A stretch of DNA of 64,000 bases from an uncultured Clostridia bacterium (lineage in GTDB: Bacteria > Bacillota > Clostridia > Oscillospirales > Ruminococcaceae), in contig CANDVA010000008.1 of NCBI GenBank assembly GCA_947389015.1, forward strand, positions 55,996 through 119,995, given 5' to 3'. Both the position numbers and the translations under genes were made by a program. Positions within the stretch are counted from its first letter, which is position 1, and each line of letters starts with the position of its first letter. Positions 1 to 7,417 of the stretch are shown piece after piece. The notes under the pieces are model-generated. The model saw only the letters and a list, made by a program, of their open reading frames with translations, searched no databases and was not told where the DNA came from.

Positions 1-111
1 ACATTGATCGCCGCGCTGGCTTTTGTATTCACGCTGCTCGGGAGGGCGATAAGATTTTACTGCTCCCACGGCGAGGCAAAGTCGGCTGTTGATAAGTTTA
101 TTAAAAAGTAA
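1..111 (+). CDS. C-terminal end of a membrane protein, DUF2953-like (partial)
   Basis: The window opens inside a coding frame that ends with TAA at 109-111, leaving 36 residues. A hydrophobic stretch (residues 1-14) is followed by a short basic tail ending in FIKK, which suits the C-terminus of a membrane-associated protein. In many Clostridia the gene just upstream of ytfJ encodes a DUF2953 protein, so that is the best guess from position. The fragment is too short for a family assignment from sequence alone. The next gene starts 53 bases downstream with its own ribosome binding site and is probably co-transcribed. Confidence 0.5.
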   Translation, partial: TLIAALAFVFTLLGRAIRFYCSHGEAKSAVDKFIKK

Positions 112-164
112 TATATAATGTATATTTAAAAGGTATGCATTGCGGTTTTGAAAGGAGTAAATTT

Positions 165-548
165 ATGGCACATCCTATTGAGGGCATTATGGGAGTTTCT
201 ATGGAGAAGATCCGCGAAATGGTGGACGTCAACACCATTATCGGCGACCCTATCAGCTCGCCGGAGGGGACTACGATAATCCCCGTTTCCAAGGTATCGT
301 TCGGCTTCGCGTCGGGCGGCAGCGATCTGCCGACGGCTGTCGCGGAGAAGTTCGCGGGCGGCTCCGGCGCGGGCGTTACCGTAAAGCCCGTTGCGTTTAT
401 CGTTATCAAGTCGGACGGCGACGTTCAGCTTATGGAGCTCGGCGGAAAGACTTCTCCCGTAGAGGGCATTATCGACGCTATTCCCGGGCTTATCGAAAAG
501 CTGAAGGGTATGAAGAAATCGGATAAACCCGACGAAAATAAGGAATAA
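165..548 (+). CDS. ytfJ: GerW/YtfJ family sporulation-type protein
   Basis: 127-residue protein of the YtfJ/GerW family, known in Bacillus as a forespore-expressed protein needed for normal germination; its biochemical role is unknown. The start is the ATG beginning MAHPIEGIMG, placed after a GAAAGGAG Shine-Dalgarno at 149-156; an upstream in-frame ATG at 135 lacks such a site. Family features are the N-terminal helix (IEGIMGVSMEKIREMVD), the NTIIGDPI segment, the Gly-rich SFGFASGGSD strand and a hydrophobic core (VKPVAFIVI, about residues 85-93). The C-terminus is a charged helix. It lies between the DUF2953-like gene and a D,D-carboxypeptidase, the usual clostridial order. Presence does not prove that the organism sporulates. 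Confidence 0.9.
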   Translation: MAHPIEGIMGVSMEKIREMVDVNTIIGDPISSPEGTTIIPVSKVSFGFASGGSDLPTAVAEKFAGGSGAGVTVKPVAFIVIKSDGDVQLMELGGKTSPVEGIIDAIPGLIEKLKGMKKSDKPDENKE

Positions 549-603
549 TTTGTAAAATTCGGTGCAAAATACCTGTTGAGAATATTTTCAACGGGGTGAG
601 CTA

Positions 604-1716
604 ATGAAAAAAACAATCGTTTTTATTGTTACTTTGGCGATAATACTGCCGATCTTCACCGTTAACGTATCGGCTGTGAGCACGTCGGCTGTGAGCGCGG
701 TGCTTATTGAAGCGGAAACGGGTACGGTGCTGTACGAGAAAAACGCGGACGAGCAGCGCGCAATGGCGTCGACGACCAAGATAATGACGGCGATACTGAC
801 GATAGAGGCGGGCGACCTTGACAGCGAATTCACCGTGGACACCATGGCGATAATGGTCGAGGGCACGACTATGGGCTTGCGTGAGGGCGACCGCGTCTCG
901 CGGCGGGATTTGCTGTACGGGATACTGTTGCCGTCGGGAAACGACGCGGCGAACGCCGCCGCAGTCTCCGTATCGGGAAGTATTTCCGCGTTCGTCAAGC
1001 TGATGAACGAAAAGGCTGCCGAGCTGGGGCTGACGAACACGCACTTCGCGACGCCGTCGGGGCTTGACGCGCAGGGGCATTATACCACCGCGCGCGAGCT
1101 CGCCATGCTGACGGCTTACGCGATGAAAAACGAGGTGTTCCGCGAGATCGTAAAGTGCCGATCGGCGGAGGTGGAGTTCGGAAATCCGCCGTACAGGCGC
1201 ACTCTTTACAACTCCAATAAAATGCTCAGACGGTACGAGGGCGCTATCGGTGTGAAAACGGGTTTTACCGACAACGCGCGGAGGTGTCTGGTCTCGGCGG
1301 CGGAGCGCGACGGCGTGACGCTTATCGCGGTAACGCTTAACGCGGGCGACGACTGGAACGATCACACGAAAATGCTTGACTACGGCTTCACGCAGGTGAG
1401 CGCGTATCCGCTGGAGACGGGCTGCTCGGTTAAGATCGCGATAGCGGGAACGGGGCGTACCGTCGGGGTCTATGCTGACAGCGTGACGATGTCGCTCACT
1501 CCCGAACAGCGTACTCGGCTCGAACGTCGTGTGCTTCTGCCAAGAATGGTGTATAACGACGTGCTGAAGGGCGACGTGCTCGGCAGTATCGAGTTTTTGC
1601 TGGACGGGAAGACGGTAAGGTCGGTGCCGCTGTACGCGGATACGAACGTCTCCGCGGAGCAGGGCAAGCTGAACGCATGGCAGAAGATATTGTCGGTTTT
1701 CGGAATTTATGTATAA
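604..1716 (+). CDS. dacF: D-alanyl-D-alanine carboxypeptidase (DacF/PBP5-like)
   Basis: 370-residue serine-type D-Ala-D-Ala carboxypeptidase (peptidase S11), which trims the terminal D-Ala from peptidoglycan stem peptides outside the membrane. A Sec signal peptide spans residues 1-24 (MKK, hydrophobic core, VSA cleavage motif). The three penicillin-binding motifs are intact: S56-T-T-K59 (nucleophile Ser56), S111-G-N113 and K218-T-G220. The C-terminal ~100 residues fit the beta-rich PBP5_C domain, but no clear amphipathic membrane anchor is visible. The start follows GGGGTGAG nine bases upstream. It sits 55 bases after ytfJ and 66 bases before rluB, forming one operon. Confidence 0.93.
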   Translation: MKKTIVFIVTLAIILPIFTVNVSAVSTSAVSAVLIEAETGTVLYEKNADEQRAMASTTKIMTAILTIEAGDLDSEFTVDTMAIMVEGTTMGLREGDRVSRRDLLYGILLPSGNDAANAAAVSVSGSISAFVKLMNEKAAELGLTNTHFATPSGLDAQGHYTTARELAMLTAYAMKNEVFREIVKCRSAEVEFGNPPYRRTLYNSNKMLRRYEGAIGVKTGFTDNARRCLVSAAERDGVTLIAVTLNAGDDWNDHTKMLDYGFTQVSAYPLETGCSVKIAIAGTGRTVGVYADSVTMSLTPEQRTRLERRVLLPRMVYNDVLKGDVLGSIEFLLDGKTVRSVPLYADTNVSAEQGKLNAWQKILSVFGIYV

Positions 1717-1782
1717 TGGTTTTGGCGGTACTGTCAAAGACGTACCGCCATTAGCCGCGTATTGTTTTAGATAGGGGTAAAA

Positions 1783-2538
1783 ATGGAAGTTAGGATACAG
1801 AAAATAATTGCCGAAAGCGGCTACTGCTCTCGCCGAAAGGCGGAGGAGCTGATAGCGCGGGGGGCTGTCACGGTGAACGGCAGACCCTGCTCGCTCGGCG
1901 ACAAGGCGGACGCGGGGCGCGACGTGATAAAGGTGAATGGAGAGAATGTCGGCGCTGTGCCGGTTGAAAAGCGCTACATAATGCTGAATAAGCCGCGCGG
2001 CTACATTACGACGATGAGCGACGAGCAGGGGCGCAAAACGGCGGTTGAGCTTCTTGAGGGCGTAAAGGAGCGCGTCGTGCCGGTCGGGAGACTTGACAGG
2101 AACTCCGAGGGGCTGCTGCTGTTTACGAACGACGGTATGTTTGCGAACGAGATCACTCATCCGTCAAGGCACGTGAGCAAGACATATCGGGTCACGATAG
2201 ACGGCAGGGTAAACGAAGATCAGTTAATGCGGCTGTCGACGGGCGTGGAGCTGGACGACGGCGCGGTCACGCTGCCGTGTACGGTCGACGTGCTTGTCGA
2301 GGAGCCTGAGCGTACGGTATTGCGTATCGTTATCAAGCAGGGGCTGAACAGGCAGATACGCAGAATGTGTACGGCGGTCGGTCTGAACGTCGGCAGACTG
2401 CGGCGCGTGGCTATCGGCGGCGTAAAGCTCGGTATGCTCAAGCCCGGCGAGTGGCGCGACCTTACAAAGGATGAGCTGCGTATTCTCCGCGCGGCTGTCG
2501 GTAAGTCAACAAATAAATCACAAAGGGACAGACGGTGA
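1783..2538 (+). CDS. rluB: 23S rRNA pseudouridine synthase, RluB family
   Basis: 251-residue RsuA/RluB/RluF family pseudouridine synthase, expected to modify a uridine in domain V of 23S rRNA. An S4 RNA-binding domain covers residues 1-48 (QKIIAESGYCSRRKAEELI). The catalytic motif GRLDRNSEGLLLFTNDG lies at 102-118 with the conserved Asp105, followed by the family segments HPSRHVSKTYRV and QGLNRQIRRMC. Length is normal for the family. The start follows TAGGGG. The rluB gene commonly follows ytfJ and dacF in Clostridia, and it is only four bases from the next gene, so co-translation is likely. Confidence 0.94.
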   Translation: MEVRIQKIIAESGYCSRRKAEELIARGAVTVNGRPCSLGDKADAGRDVIKVNGENVGAVPVEKRYIMLNKPRGYITTMSDEQGRKTAVELLEGVKERVVPVGRLDRNSEGLLLFTNDGMFANEITHPSRHVSKTYRVTIDGRVNEDQLMRLSTGVELDDGAVTLPCTVDVLVEEPERTVLRIVIKQGLNRQIRRMCTAVGLNVGRLRRVAIGGVKLGMLKPGEWRDLTKDELRILRAAVGKSTNKSQRDRR

Positions 2539-2542
2539 GCGT

Positions 2543-2854
2543 ATGATAGAGATACTCCAGAATAAGGAAAATTCAGATAAAATTGAGTTCTGCGCGCGTG
2601 ACGGAGAGGAAAATCTCGGCAGGATAGCGGGTTGGCTCGACGGCGACACGTTCGTAATAGACGAGCTTGAATGCGAGGATTTCTTCACGGACGGTCTTGT
2701 GCGCGCGATACTGAATTTAATGACGCTTCACGGTATCGACATGGCGCGATTTGATCTGCCAGAGCAAATGGGACGGTTAAAAAATCTCGGGTTCGTTAAC
2801 GACGAGCCCGTAATGCATAGTATCTCGGCGTTTTTTGATAGGGGGTGCAATTAA
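2543..2854 (+). CDS. Small GNAT-like hypothetical protein
   Basis: 103-residue acidic protein of unknown function. The start is ATG at 2543 behind GGTGAG, four bases after rluB ends; a longer frame would overlap rluB and has no ribosome site. The pattern of a short beta sheet (GRIAGWLDGDTFVIDELEC), a helix with GLVRAILNLM, and a C-terminal RLKNLGFV segment resembles the architecture of small N-acetyltransferase-fold proteins, in which the last motif contains a Phe/Tyr-rich loop. The acetyl-CoA-binding Q/RxxGxG/A loop is not evident, so catalysis is doubtful. It could be a degenerate acetyltransferase or an unrelated fold. Confidence 0.7.
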   Translation: MIEILQNKENSDKIEFCARDGEENLGRIAGWLDGDTFVIDELECEDFFTDGLVRAILNLMTLHGIDMARFDLPEQMGRLKNLGFVNDEPVMHSISAFFDRGCN

Positions 2855-2858
2855 GTGT

Positions 2859-3617
2859 ATGAAGTCAATCGGAGAGGATTGGTATAAGAAAATCTGGACG
2901 CTTGATATTATAGATCAGTCATGGGTCGAGGATACGAAGCGGCAGGTGGATTTTATAGCCGAAAAGCTTCACTTGAACGGCGGGGAAAAAATTCTCGATC
3001 TTGCGTGCGGATTCGGAAGGCATTCGATCGAACTGGCAAGGCGCGGATTTTCGGTAACGGGTGTGGACATCACCGAAGATTATGTTAATTACGCCTCGGA
3101 GCTTGCCGCAAAGGAAAAGCTTGACGCGCGCTTCATCTTATCGGATATACGCGGCGTTGATTTTGCCGAAGAATTTGATGTTGTTCTGAATATGGCTGAC
3201 GGAGCTGTGGGATATCTTGAAAATGATGAAGAGAATATGAAAATATTCAATATCGTTTCAAGGGCTCTTAAGCGCGGCGGCAAGCATTTTATGGATATAA
3301 TGAGCGCAGATTACGCGGACAGTCATTTCCCGTGCAAGCTTTGGGACGAGGGTGAACATGGGCTTACGCTATCCAAGTTTGAATGGAATAGTCAAACACG
3401 GATAATGCTGTACGGACAGCTTGATTTTCAATATGGGAAAGAGCTTCGAAAGCCTTTGATAGAGTACGGAAATCCCACAAGATTGTATTCGCGGGCTGAA
3501 GTGAAAGAAATTATGGCTTCATTTGGAATGAGGGTAAATGAGGTATGGTCGGATTTCGGAGGAAAGCCTTATTCCGTAAACGATATACAGATGATGGTTT
3601 ATTCCGAGAAAATTTAA
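2859..3617 (+). CDS. Class I SAM-dependent methyltransferase
   Basis: 252-residue Rossmann-fold methyltransferase. The SAM-binding glycine-rich motif I is ILDLACGFG (residues 45-53), the acidic end of strand 2 is D70 (VTGVD), and a motif resembling post-I (NMADGAVGYL) follows near 115. The substrate is unknown; the sequence resembles Methyltransf_25-type small-molecule methylases rather than RNA methylases. The ATG at 2859 is chosen because a GGGGGTG site lies about 11 bases upstream and a TTG at 2835 overlaps the preceding gene. Codon use is more AT-rich than in rluB. It ends the operon, followed by a strong hairpin terminator. Confidence 0.88.
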   Translation: MKSIGEDWYKKIWTLDIIDQSWVEDTKRQVDFIAEKLHLNGGEKILDLACGFGRHSIELARRGFSVTGVDITEDYVNYASELAAKEKLDARFILSDIRGVDFAEEFDVVLNMADGAVGYLENDEENMKIFNIVSRALKRGGKHFMDIMSADYADSHFPCKLWDEGEHGLTLSKFEWNSQTRIMLYGQLDFQYGKELRKPLIEYGNPTRLYSRAEVKEIMASFGMRVNEVWSDFGGKPYSVNDIQMMVYSEKI

Positions 3618-3626
3618 TAATATGAA

Positions 3627-3654
3627 AACCTCTGAGCAAATTCGGAGGTTTTTT
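3627..3654 (+). terminator. Rho-independent terminator after the methyltransferase
   Basis: Nine-base-pair stem (AACCTCTGA pairing with TCGGAGGTT, one G-U pair), six-base loop and a run of T residues. It closes the ytfJ-dacF-rluB operon. Confidence 0.85.
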
Positions 3655-3726
3655 GTGAATAATTACTAAAAAAGCGCAAAGATTTTATTGCAAAACGTAA
3701 AAAATAAAATTAGTTGAAAAATGCCC

Positions 3727-3755
3727 TTGTTATTTAATTCCCAAAGTAGTATAAT
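3727..3755 (+). promoter_or_regulatory. Promoter of the carboxyltransferase operon
   Basis: TTGTTA, 17-base spacer, perfect TATAAT. The start point would be near 3762, leaving a leader of about 50 bases that contains a small TGGCA/TGCCA hairpin before the ribosome binding site. Confidence 0.65.
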
Positions 3756-3814
3756 TATTATGGATAAATTTTTGGCATTGTTTTGCCATACTTATGATAA
3801 ATGGAGGATATACC

Positions 3815-5137
3815 ATGGCATTAATGAAATCCTTGGCTGAAATGGAACAGAGCGTTCCCGACAGCGACGCGAGAAAAAGGCTCGCGGCATTTTACGATGA
3901 GGACAGCTTTACGGAGCTGGACAAGTTCCTGTCTGCGGATGGCGAGGTAAGCTCGGTAGCCGCTGGCTGCGGAAGCGTTAACGACTTGACCGTCTACGCG
4001 TTCGCGCAGGACGTTTCCGTAAAGGGCGGCGCTGTAAACAAGGCGGCGGCGCAGAAGATCAAGAGAGTGTACGAGCTGGCTGCAAAGAATGGAGCTCCCG
4101 TTGTCGGTTTTTTTGACAGCAAGGGCGCTGATATCAACGAGGGCATGGCGGTGCTCGCCGAGTACGGCGACATCATGAAGGCTTCCGCTAAGGTATCGGG
4201 CGTTGTTCCGCAGATCGCGGTCGTAACGGGCGTTTGCGCGGGATGCGCGGCGATGATCGCCGCTATGGCGGACGTTGTTATCGCGGCGGAGAGCAGCGAG
4301 TTGTTCCTGACAGCTCCGTTCAACAACGAGGACGGCAAGCTCGAGGGCGCGGGTACGGCGGCTAACGCGTCTAAGGCGGGCGTTGTTCAAATACTCGCAA
4401 AGGACGCCGACGAGGCTGTCGCTAAGGCGAAGATGCTCGTTTCCGTTCTTCCCGAGAACAATCTCGGCGTGGGCTATAACGACGCGGCTCCCGAGAATGA
4501 CGCGGTTATTTCCGCGGCAATGAAAGGCGCGGACGTCGCGGCTGCTGTTGCTCAGAAAGGCAGTATTATCGAGTTCGGCGAGAAGTTCGGCAAGGCGGCT
4601 TATACCGCTCTCGGTGCTGTGAACGGCAATACAGTGGCGTTCGTGGCTACGGATAAGGCGGAAAAGCTGACGAGCGCGGACTGCGCGAAGATCGCACGTT
4701 TCGTTCAGTTTGCGGACGTTTTCTCGATCCCCGTTGTGACTATCGTAAATACCGAGGGCTTCGAGGGCAGTTCGGCGGCGGAGCTTGGCGGTTCGGTTCG
4801 CGACTGCGCAAGATTGGCGCAGATCTACGCGACCGCAACAACCGTAAAGATCAACCTGATAAGCGGCAAGGCTTTCGGCGCGGCATTTGCGGCGTTTAGC
4901 AGCGCGGATATGAGCTATGCGTGGGAGGGCGCTCGGATCGCTCCGATGAACCCCGAGGCGGGCAAGGTATTTATGGGTGAGGAACTGACGACAGATCCGT
5001 TCGCGGCGGCTTCTCTGGGTATGATCGATGGCGTTATCAACCCCGACGACACCCGCGATACCGTTTCGGGCGCGTTGGCAATGTGCGGCTCCAAAAACGA
5101 GAATTTCGCGAGAAAGCGCGCGAATTATACTTTTTAA
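3815..5137 (+). CDS. Carboxyltransferase-domain subunit of a biotin-dependent carboxylase/transcarboxylase
   Basis: 440-residue protein with two crotonase-like halves, as in the 12S subunit of methylmalonyl-CoA transcarboxylase, methylmalonyl-CoA decarboxylase alpha and propionyl-CoA carboxylase beta. The N half carries VTGVCAGCAAMIAAMADVVI, aligned with the family oxyanion segment GPCAGGAVYSPA; the C half carries GKAFGAAFAAFSSADM in place of RKAYGGAY. Both loops therefore lack the usual Gly-Gly pair, and the protein is shorter than the ~510 residues typical of the family. Start: ATG at 3815 after GGAGGA. It heads an operon with a biotin carrier and a pyruvate/oxaloacetate carboxyltransferase. 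The CoA substrate cannot be read from the sequence. Confidence 0.85.
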   Translation: MALMKSLAEMEQSVPDSDARKRLAAFYDEDSFTELDKFLSADGEVSSVAAGCGSVNDLTVYAFAQDVSVKGGAVNKAAAQKIKRVYELAAKNGAPVVGFFDSKGADINEGMAVLAEYGDIMKASAKVSGVVPQIAVVTGVCAGCAAMIAAMADVVIAAESSELFLTAPFNNEDGKLEGAGTAANASKAGVVQILAKDADEAVAKAKMLVSVLPENNLGVGYNDAAPENDAVISAAMKGADVAAAVAQKGSIIEFGEKFGKAAYTALGAVNGNTVAFVATDKAEKLTSADCAKIARFVQFADVFSIPVVTIVNTEGFEGSSAAELGGSVRDCARLAQIYATATTVKINLISGKAFGAAFAAFSSADMSYAWEGARIAPMNPEAGKVFMGEELTTDPFAAASLGMIDGVINPDDTRDTVSGALAMCGSKNENFARKRANYTF

Positions 5138-5162
5138 AAAAATACAAGTGAGGTATTGAGAT

Positions 5163-5519
5163 ATGAAAAATTATGTTATCACCGTAAACGGAAACGCTTA
5201 TGACGTTACTGTCGAAGAAGCGGGCGGCGATGTTTCCGCTCCCGCGGCGGCGCCCAAGGCCGCCGCTCCCAAAAAGACCGCTCCCGCGCCCAAGGCTGCC
5301 GCGGGCGGAACTCCGATCAACGCGCCTATGCGCGGCACTATCGTTGACGTTAAGGTAAAGGTCGGCGATAAGGTAACGAACGGCACCGTTGTCGCTGTTC
5401 TCGAGGCTATGAAGATGGAAAACGACATTGTTTCCGACAAGGACGGCGTTGTTGCGGCTGTTTGCGTAAACAAGGGCGAGTCCGTTGAGACGGGCGCTCC
5501 CGTTGTTACTCTTAACTAA
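5163..5519 (+). CDS. Biotin carboxyl carrier subunit (1.3S-like)
   Basis: 118-residue biotinyl carrier protein. An N-terminal ~20-residue strand region (MKNYVITVNGNAYDVTVEE) is typical of decarboxylase gamma/1.3S subunits. A flexible Ala-Pro-Lys-rich linker (residues 25-48) follows, then a biotinyl domain with the attachment motif EAMKMEN (81-87), biotinylated at Lys84. It shuttles the carboxyl group between the two carboxyltransferase subunits encoded on either side. The gene begins 25 bases after the first subunit and ends 12 bases before the next, with a GAGGTATTGAGAT leader. Confidence 0.95.
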   Translation: MKNYVITVNGNAYDVTVEEAGGDVSAPAAAPKAAAPKKTAPAPKAAAGGTPINAPMRGTIVDVKVKVGDKVTNGTVVAVLEAMKMENDIVSDKDGVVAAVCVNKGESVETGAPVVTLN

Positions 5520-5531
5520 AGGAGACCGGAT

Positions 5532-6935
5532 ATGGCTAAATTGAAAATAACAGAAACCGTTCTCCGTGACGCGCATCAGAGCTTGCTCGCCACGAGAATG
5601 TCTATGGACGATATGCGTCCGATTTTGTCGACAATGGATAAGATCGGCTTTTATTCCGCGGAGTGCTGGGGCGGCGCGACGTTCGACTCCTGTATCCGTT
5701 TCCTCGACGAGGATCCGTGGGAGCGTTTGAGAATTCTCCGCAAGGAAATGCCCAACACCAAGCTGCAAATGCTGTTCAGAGGACAGAATATGCTCGGTTA
5801 CCGTCACTATGCGGACGATCTGGTAGAGTATTTCGTTCAGAAGTCTATCGCCAACGGTATCGACATTATCAGAATTTTCGACGCGCTGAACGATATCCGC
5901 AACCTCGAGACCGCTATCAAGGCTGCCAAAAAGGAGAACGGTCACGCTCAGGTCGCTATTTCGTACACAACGGGCGACGTGTTTACTCACGAGTACTATA
6001 TGAATTACGCTAAGCAGATCGAGAGCGCGGGCGCTGATTCCATCTGTATCAAGGATATGGCGGCGCTGCTCACTCCCTACGAGGCGGAGAGCCTTGTAAA
6101 GGATTTGAAGTCGGCTGTTAAGGTTCCGATACAGCTCCACACGCACTATACCTCGGGTCTTGCTTCGATGTGTATTATAAAGGCTGTCGAGGCGGGCGTT
6201 GATATGGTCGATACGGCGATGTCGCCGCTGGCGCTCGGTACGTCTCACGCGCCCACGGAGTCAATTGTGGCTACGTTTATGGGCACCGATTACGATACGG
6301 GTATCGATCTGGCGTCGCTCGGAGAGGTTCGCGAATACTTTATGGGCTTGCGCAAGAAGTATATCGACAGCGGTCTGCTCGATCCGTCGATGCTCGCTAC
6401 AAATACAAAGGCGCTGATCTATCAGGTTCCGGGCGGAATGCTCTCCAATTTGCTCTCGCAGCTCAAGCAGGCGGGCAAGGCGGATCAGCTCGACGAGGTT
6501 CTCGCCGAAGTCCCGAGAGTGCGCAAGGACAGCGGTTTCCCGCCGCTCGTTACGCCGACCTCGCAGATCGTCGGCACTCAGGCGGTGTTCAATATCATTA
6601 TGGGCGAGCGCTACAAGACCGTCACCAAGGAGTTCAAGGGTCTTGTAAAGGGCGAGTACGGTAAGACGCCCGTCGATATAGATCCCGAGTTCCGCAAGAA
6701 GATTCTCGGCGCGGAAGAGCCTATTACCTGCCGTCCCGCTGATCAGCTCGCTCCCGAGTTCGATAAGATGAAGGAAGAGGCAAAGGCTTACGTAGACGAC
6801 CCGACAGTCGAGGACATCCTCACCTACGCGATGTTCCCGAAGGTGGCTCCAGGCTTCTTCGAGAAGCAGCGCGACAAAAAGGTCGGCGTTGACGCTGTCC
6901 ACGCGGACAAGGTCAATAAGGTTCACCCCGTATAA
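5532..6935 (+). CDS. oadA: Oxaloacetate decarboxylase alpha / transcarboxylase 5S subunit
   Basis: 467-residue TIM-barrel carboxyltransferase (HMGL-like plus PYC_OADA domains) that moves CO2 between pyruvate/oxaloacetate and biotin. Metal-site residues are visible: D13 in LRDAHQS, H203 and H205 in LHTHYTSG, and the carbamylated Lys174 in CIKDMAALL. It ends without a fused biotin domain, consistent with a separate carrier gene upstream. No sodium-pumping beta subunit is adjacent, which favours a soluble transcarboxylase (pyruvate/oxaloacetate with a CoA ester) over a membrane sodium pump; that is inference. In Clostridium thermocellum similar clusters are discussed around the malate shunt. Starts after AAAGGAG and ends at a strong terminator. 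Confidence 0.93.
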   Translation: MAKLKITETVLRDAHQSLLATRMSMDDMRPILSTMDKIGFYSAECWGGATFDSCIRFLDEDPWERLRILRKEMPNTKLQMLFRGQNMLGYRHYADDLVEYFVQKSIANGIDIIRIFDALNDIRNLETAIKAAKKENGHAQVAISYTTGDVFTHEYYMNYAKQIESAGADSICIKDMAALLTPYEAESLVKDLKSAVKVPIQLHTHYTSGLASMCIIKAVEAGVDMVDTAMSPLALGTSHAPTESIVATFMGTDYDTGIDLASLGEVREYFMGLRKKYIDSGLLDPSMLATNTKALIYQVPGGMLSNLLSQLKQAGKADQLDEVLAEVPRVRKDSGFPPLVTPTSQIVGTQAVFNIIMGERYKTVTKEFKGLVKGEYGKTPVDIDPEFRKKILGAEEPITCRPADQLAPEFDKMKEEAKAYVDDPTVEDILTYAMFPKVAPGFFEKQRDKKVGVDAVHADKVNKVHPV

Positions 6936-6947
6936 TTATAAATGAAG

Positions 6948-6979
6948 AAATCCCCGTCTCCAACAGACGGGGATTTTTT
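6948..6979 (+). terminator. Strong terminator of the carboxyltransferase operon
   Basis: Twelve-base-pair perfect stem (AAATCCCCGTCT with AGACGGGGATTT), a five-base loop and six T residues. Confidence 0.93.
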
Positions 6980-7216
6980 GATGAATTTTGGTTTTTGTTA
7001 TCGTTTACAAAATGGTTGAATAAAATTTTGGCACTTTGCACAAACAAAAGTTACAAAAAGGTTACAAAATTTCTTAAAGTTTTTTGATTAAAAATTAATT
7101 TTTTTAGGGGGCTGAATAAATGGCTTTATTATGCGAAAAAATACAAAATGGTTTTTGAAATAAATTTTTAGGTTATTAGGTTACGAGACTGGCAATTTAA
7201 ACAACCGTTTGAAAAT

Positions 7217-7228
7217 GAAAACGTTTTC
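7217..7228. promoter_or_regulatory. LacI/CcpA-type palindromic operator
   Basis: Perfect 12-base palindrome GAAAACGTTTTC, preceded by T (TGAAAACGTTTTCG), matching the central-CG, A/T-flanked form of LacI-family and cre sites. It lies 36 bases upstream of the -35 hexamer, about -75 from the likely start, where a bound regulator could activate or form a loop; the regulator gene is not in this window. Confidence 0.65.
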
Positions 7229-7263
7229 GGCGACATTTGTGAAAAAAAGTTTCAAAAAAGCAC

Positions 7264-7292
7264 TTGAAAAATTTCTTAATTTGTGATAAACT
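7264..7292 (+). promoter_or_regulatory. Promoter of the sugar ABC transporter
   Basis: TTGAAA, 17-base spacer, TAAACT with an extended -10 (TGATAAACT). The start point would be near 7299, giving a ~120-base leader. Confidence 0.6.
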
Positions 7293-7417
7293 AACAATGA
7301 AATCGGGAAACGAGTTACTCGACGACCCGATCAATAAATCTTAGGCTGTTCAATATTACAGGAAACTCGCTGTGAGTCCTGTAAAGAACAGAAACCATTT
7401 TTGGGAGGAATAAACCT

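Larger units (their letters stand above)
6980..7417. other. AT-rich regulatory intergenic region upstream of the sugar transporter
   Basis: About 440 bases with no credible gene. It is very AT-rich with many short A and T runs. It contains the palindromic operator at 7217-7228, the promoter at 7264-7292 and a leader of ~120 bases before the binding-protein gene. No riboswitch class was recognised. Confidence 0.7.

Noticed and set aside
601..2160. A 519-codon open frame on the minus strand opposite the carboxypeptidase and rluB
   Set aside because: Its translation is Arg/His-rich with no recognisable domain and lies wholly antisense to two well-conserved genes; it results from codon bias.
5037..6248. 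A 403-codon minus-strand frame opposite oadA
   Set aside because: Antisense to catalytic motifs of the carboxyltransferase and biotin carrier; no family features.
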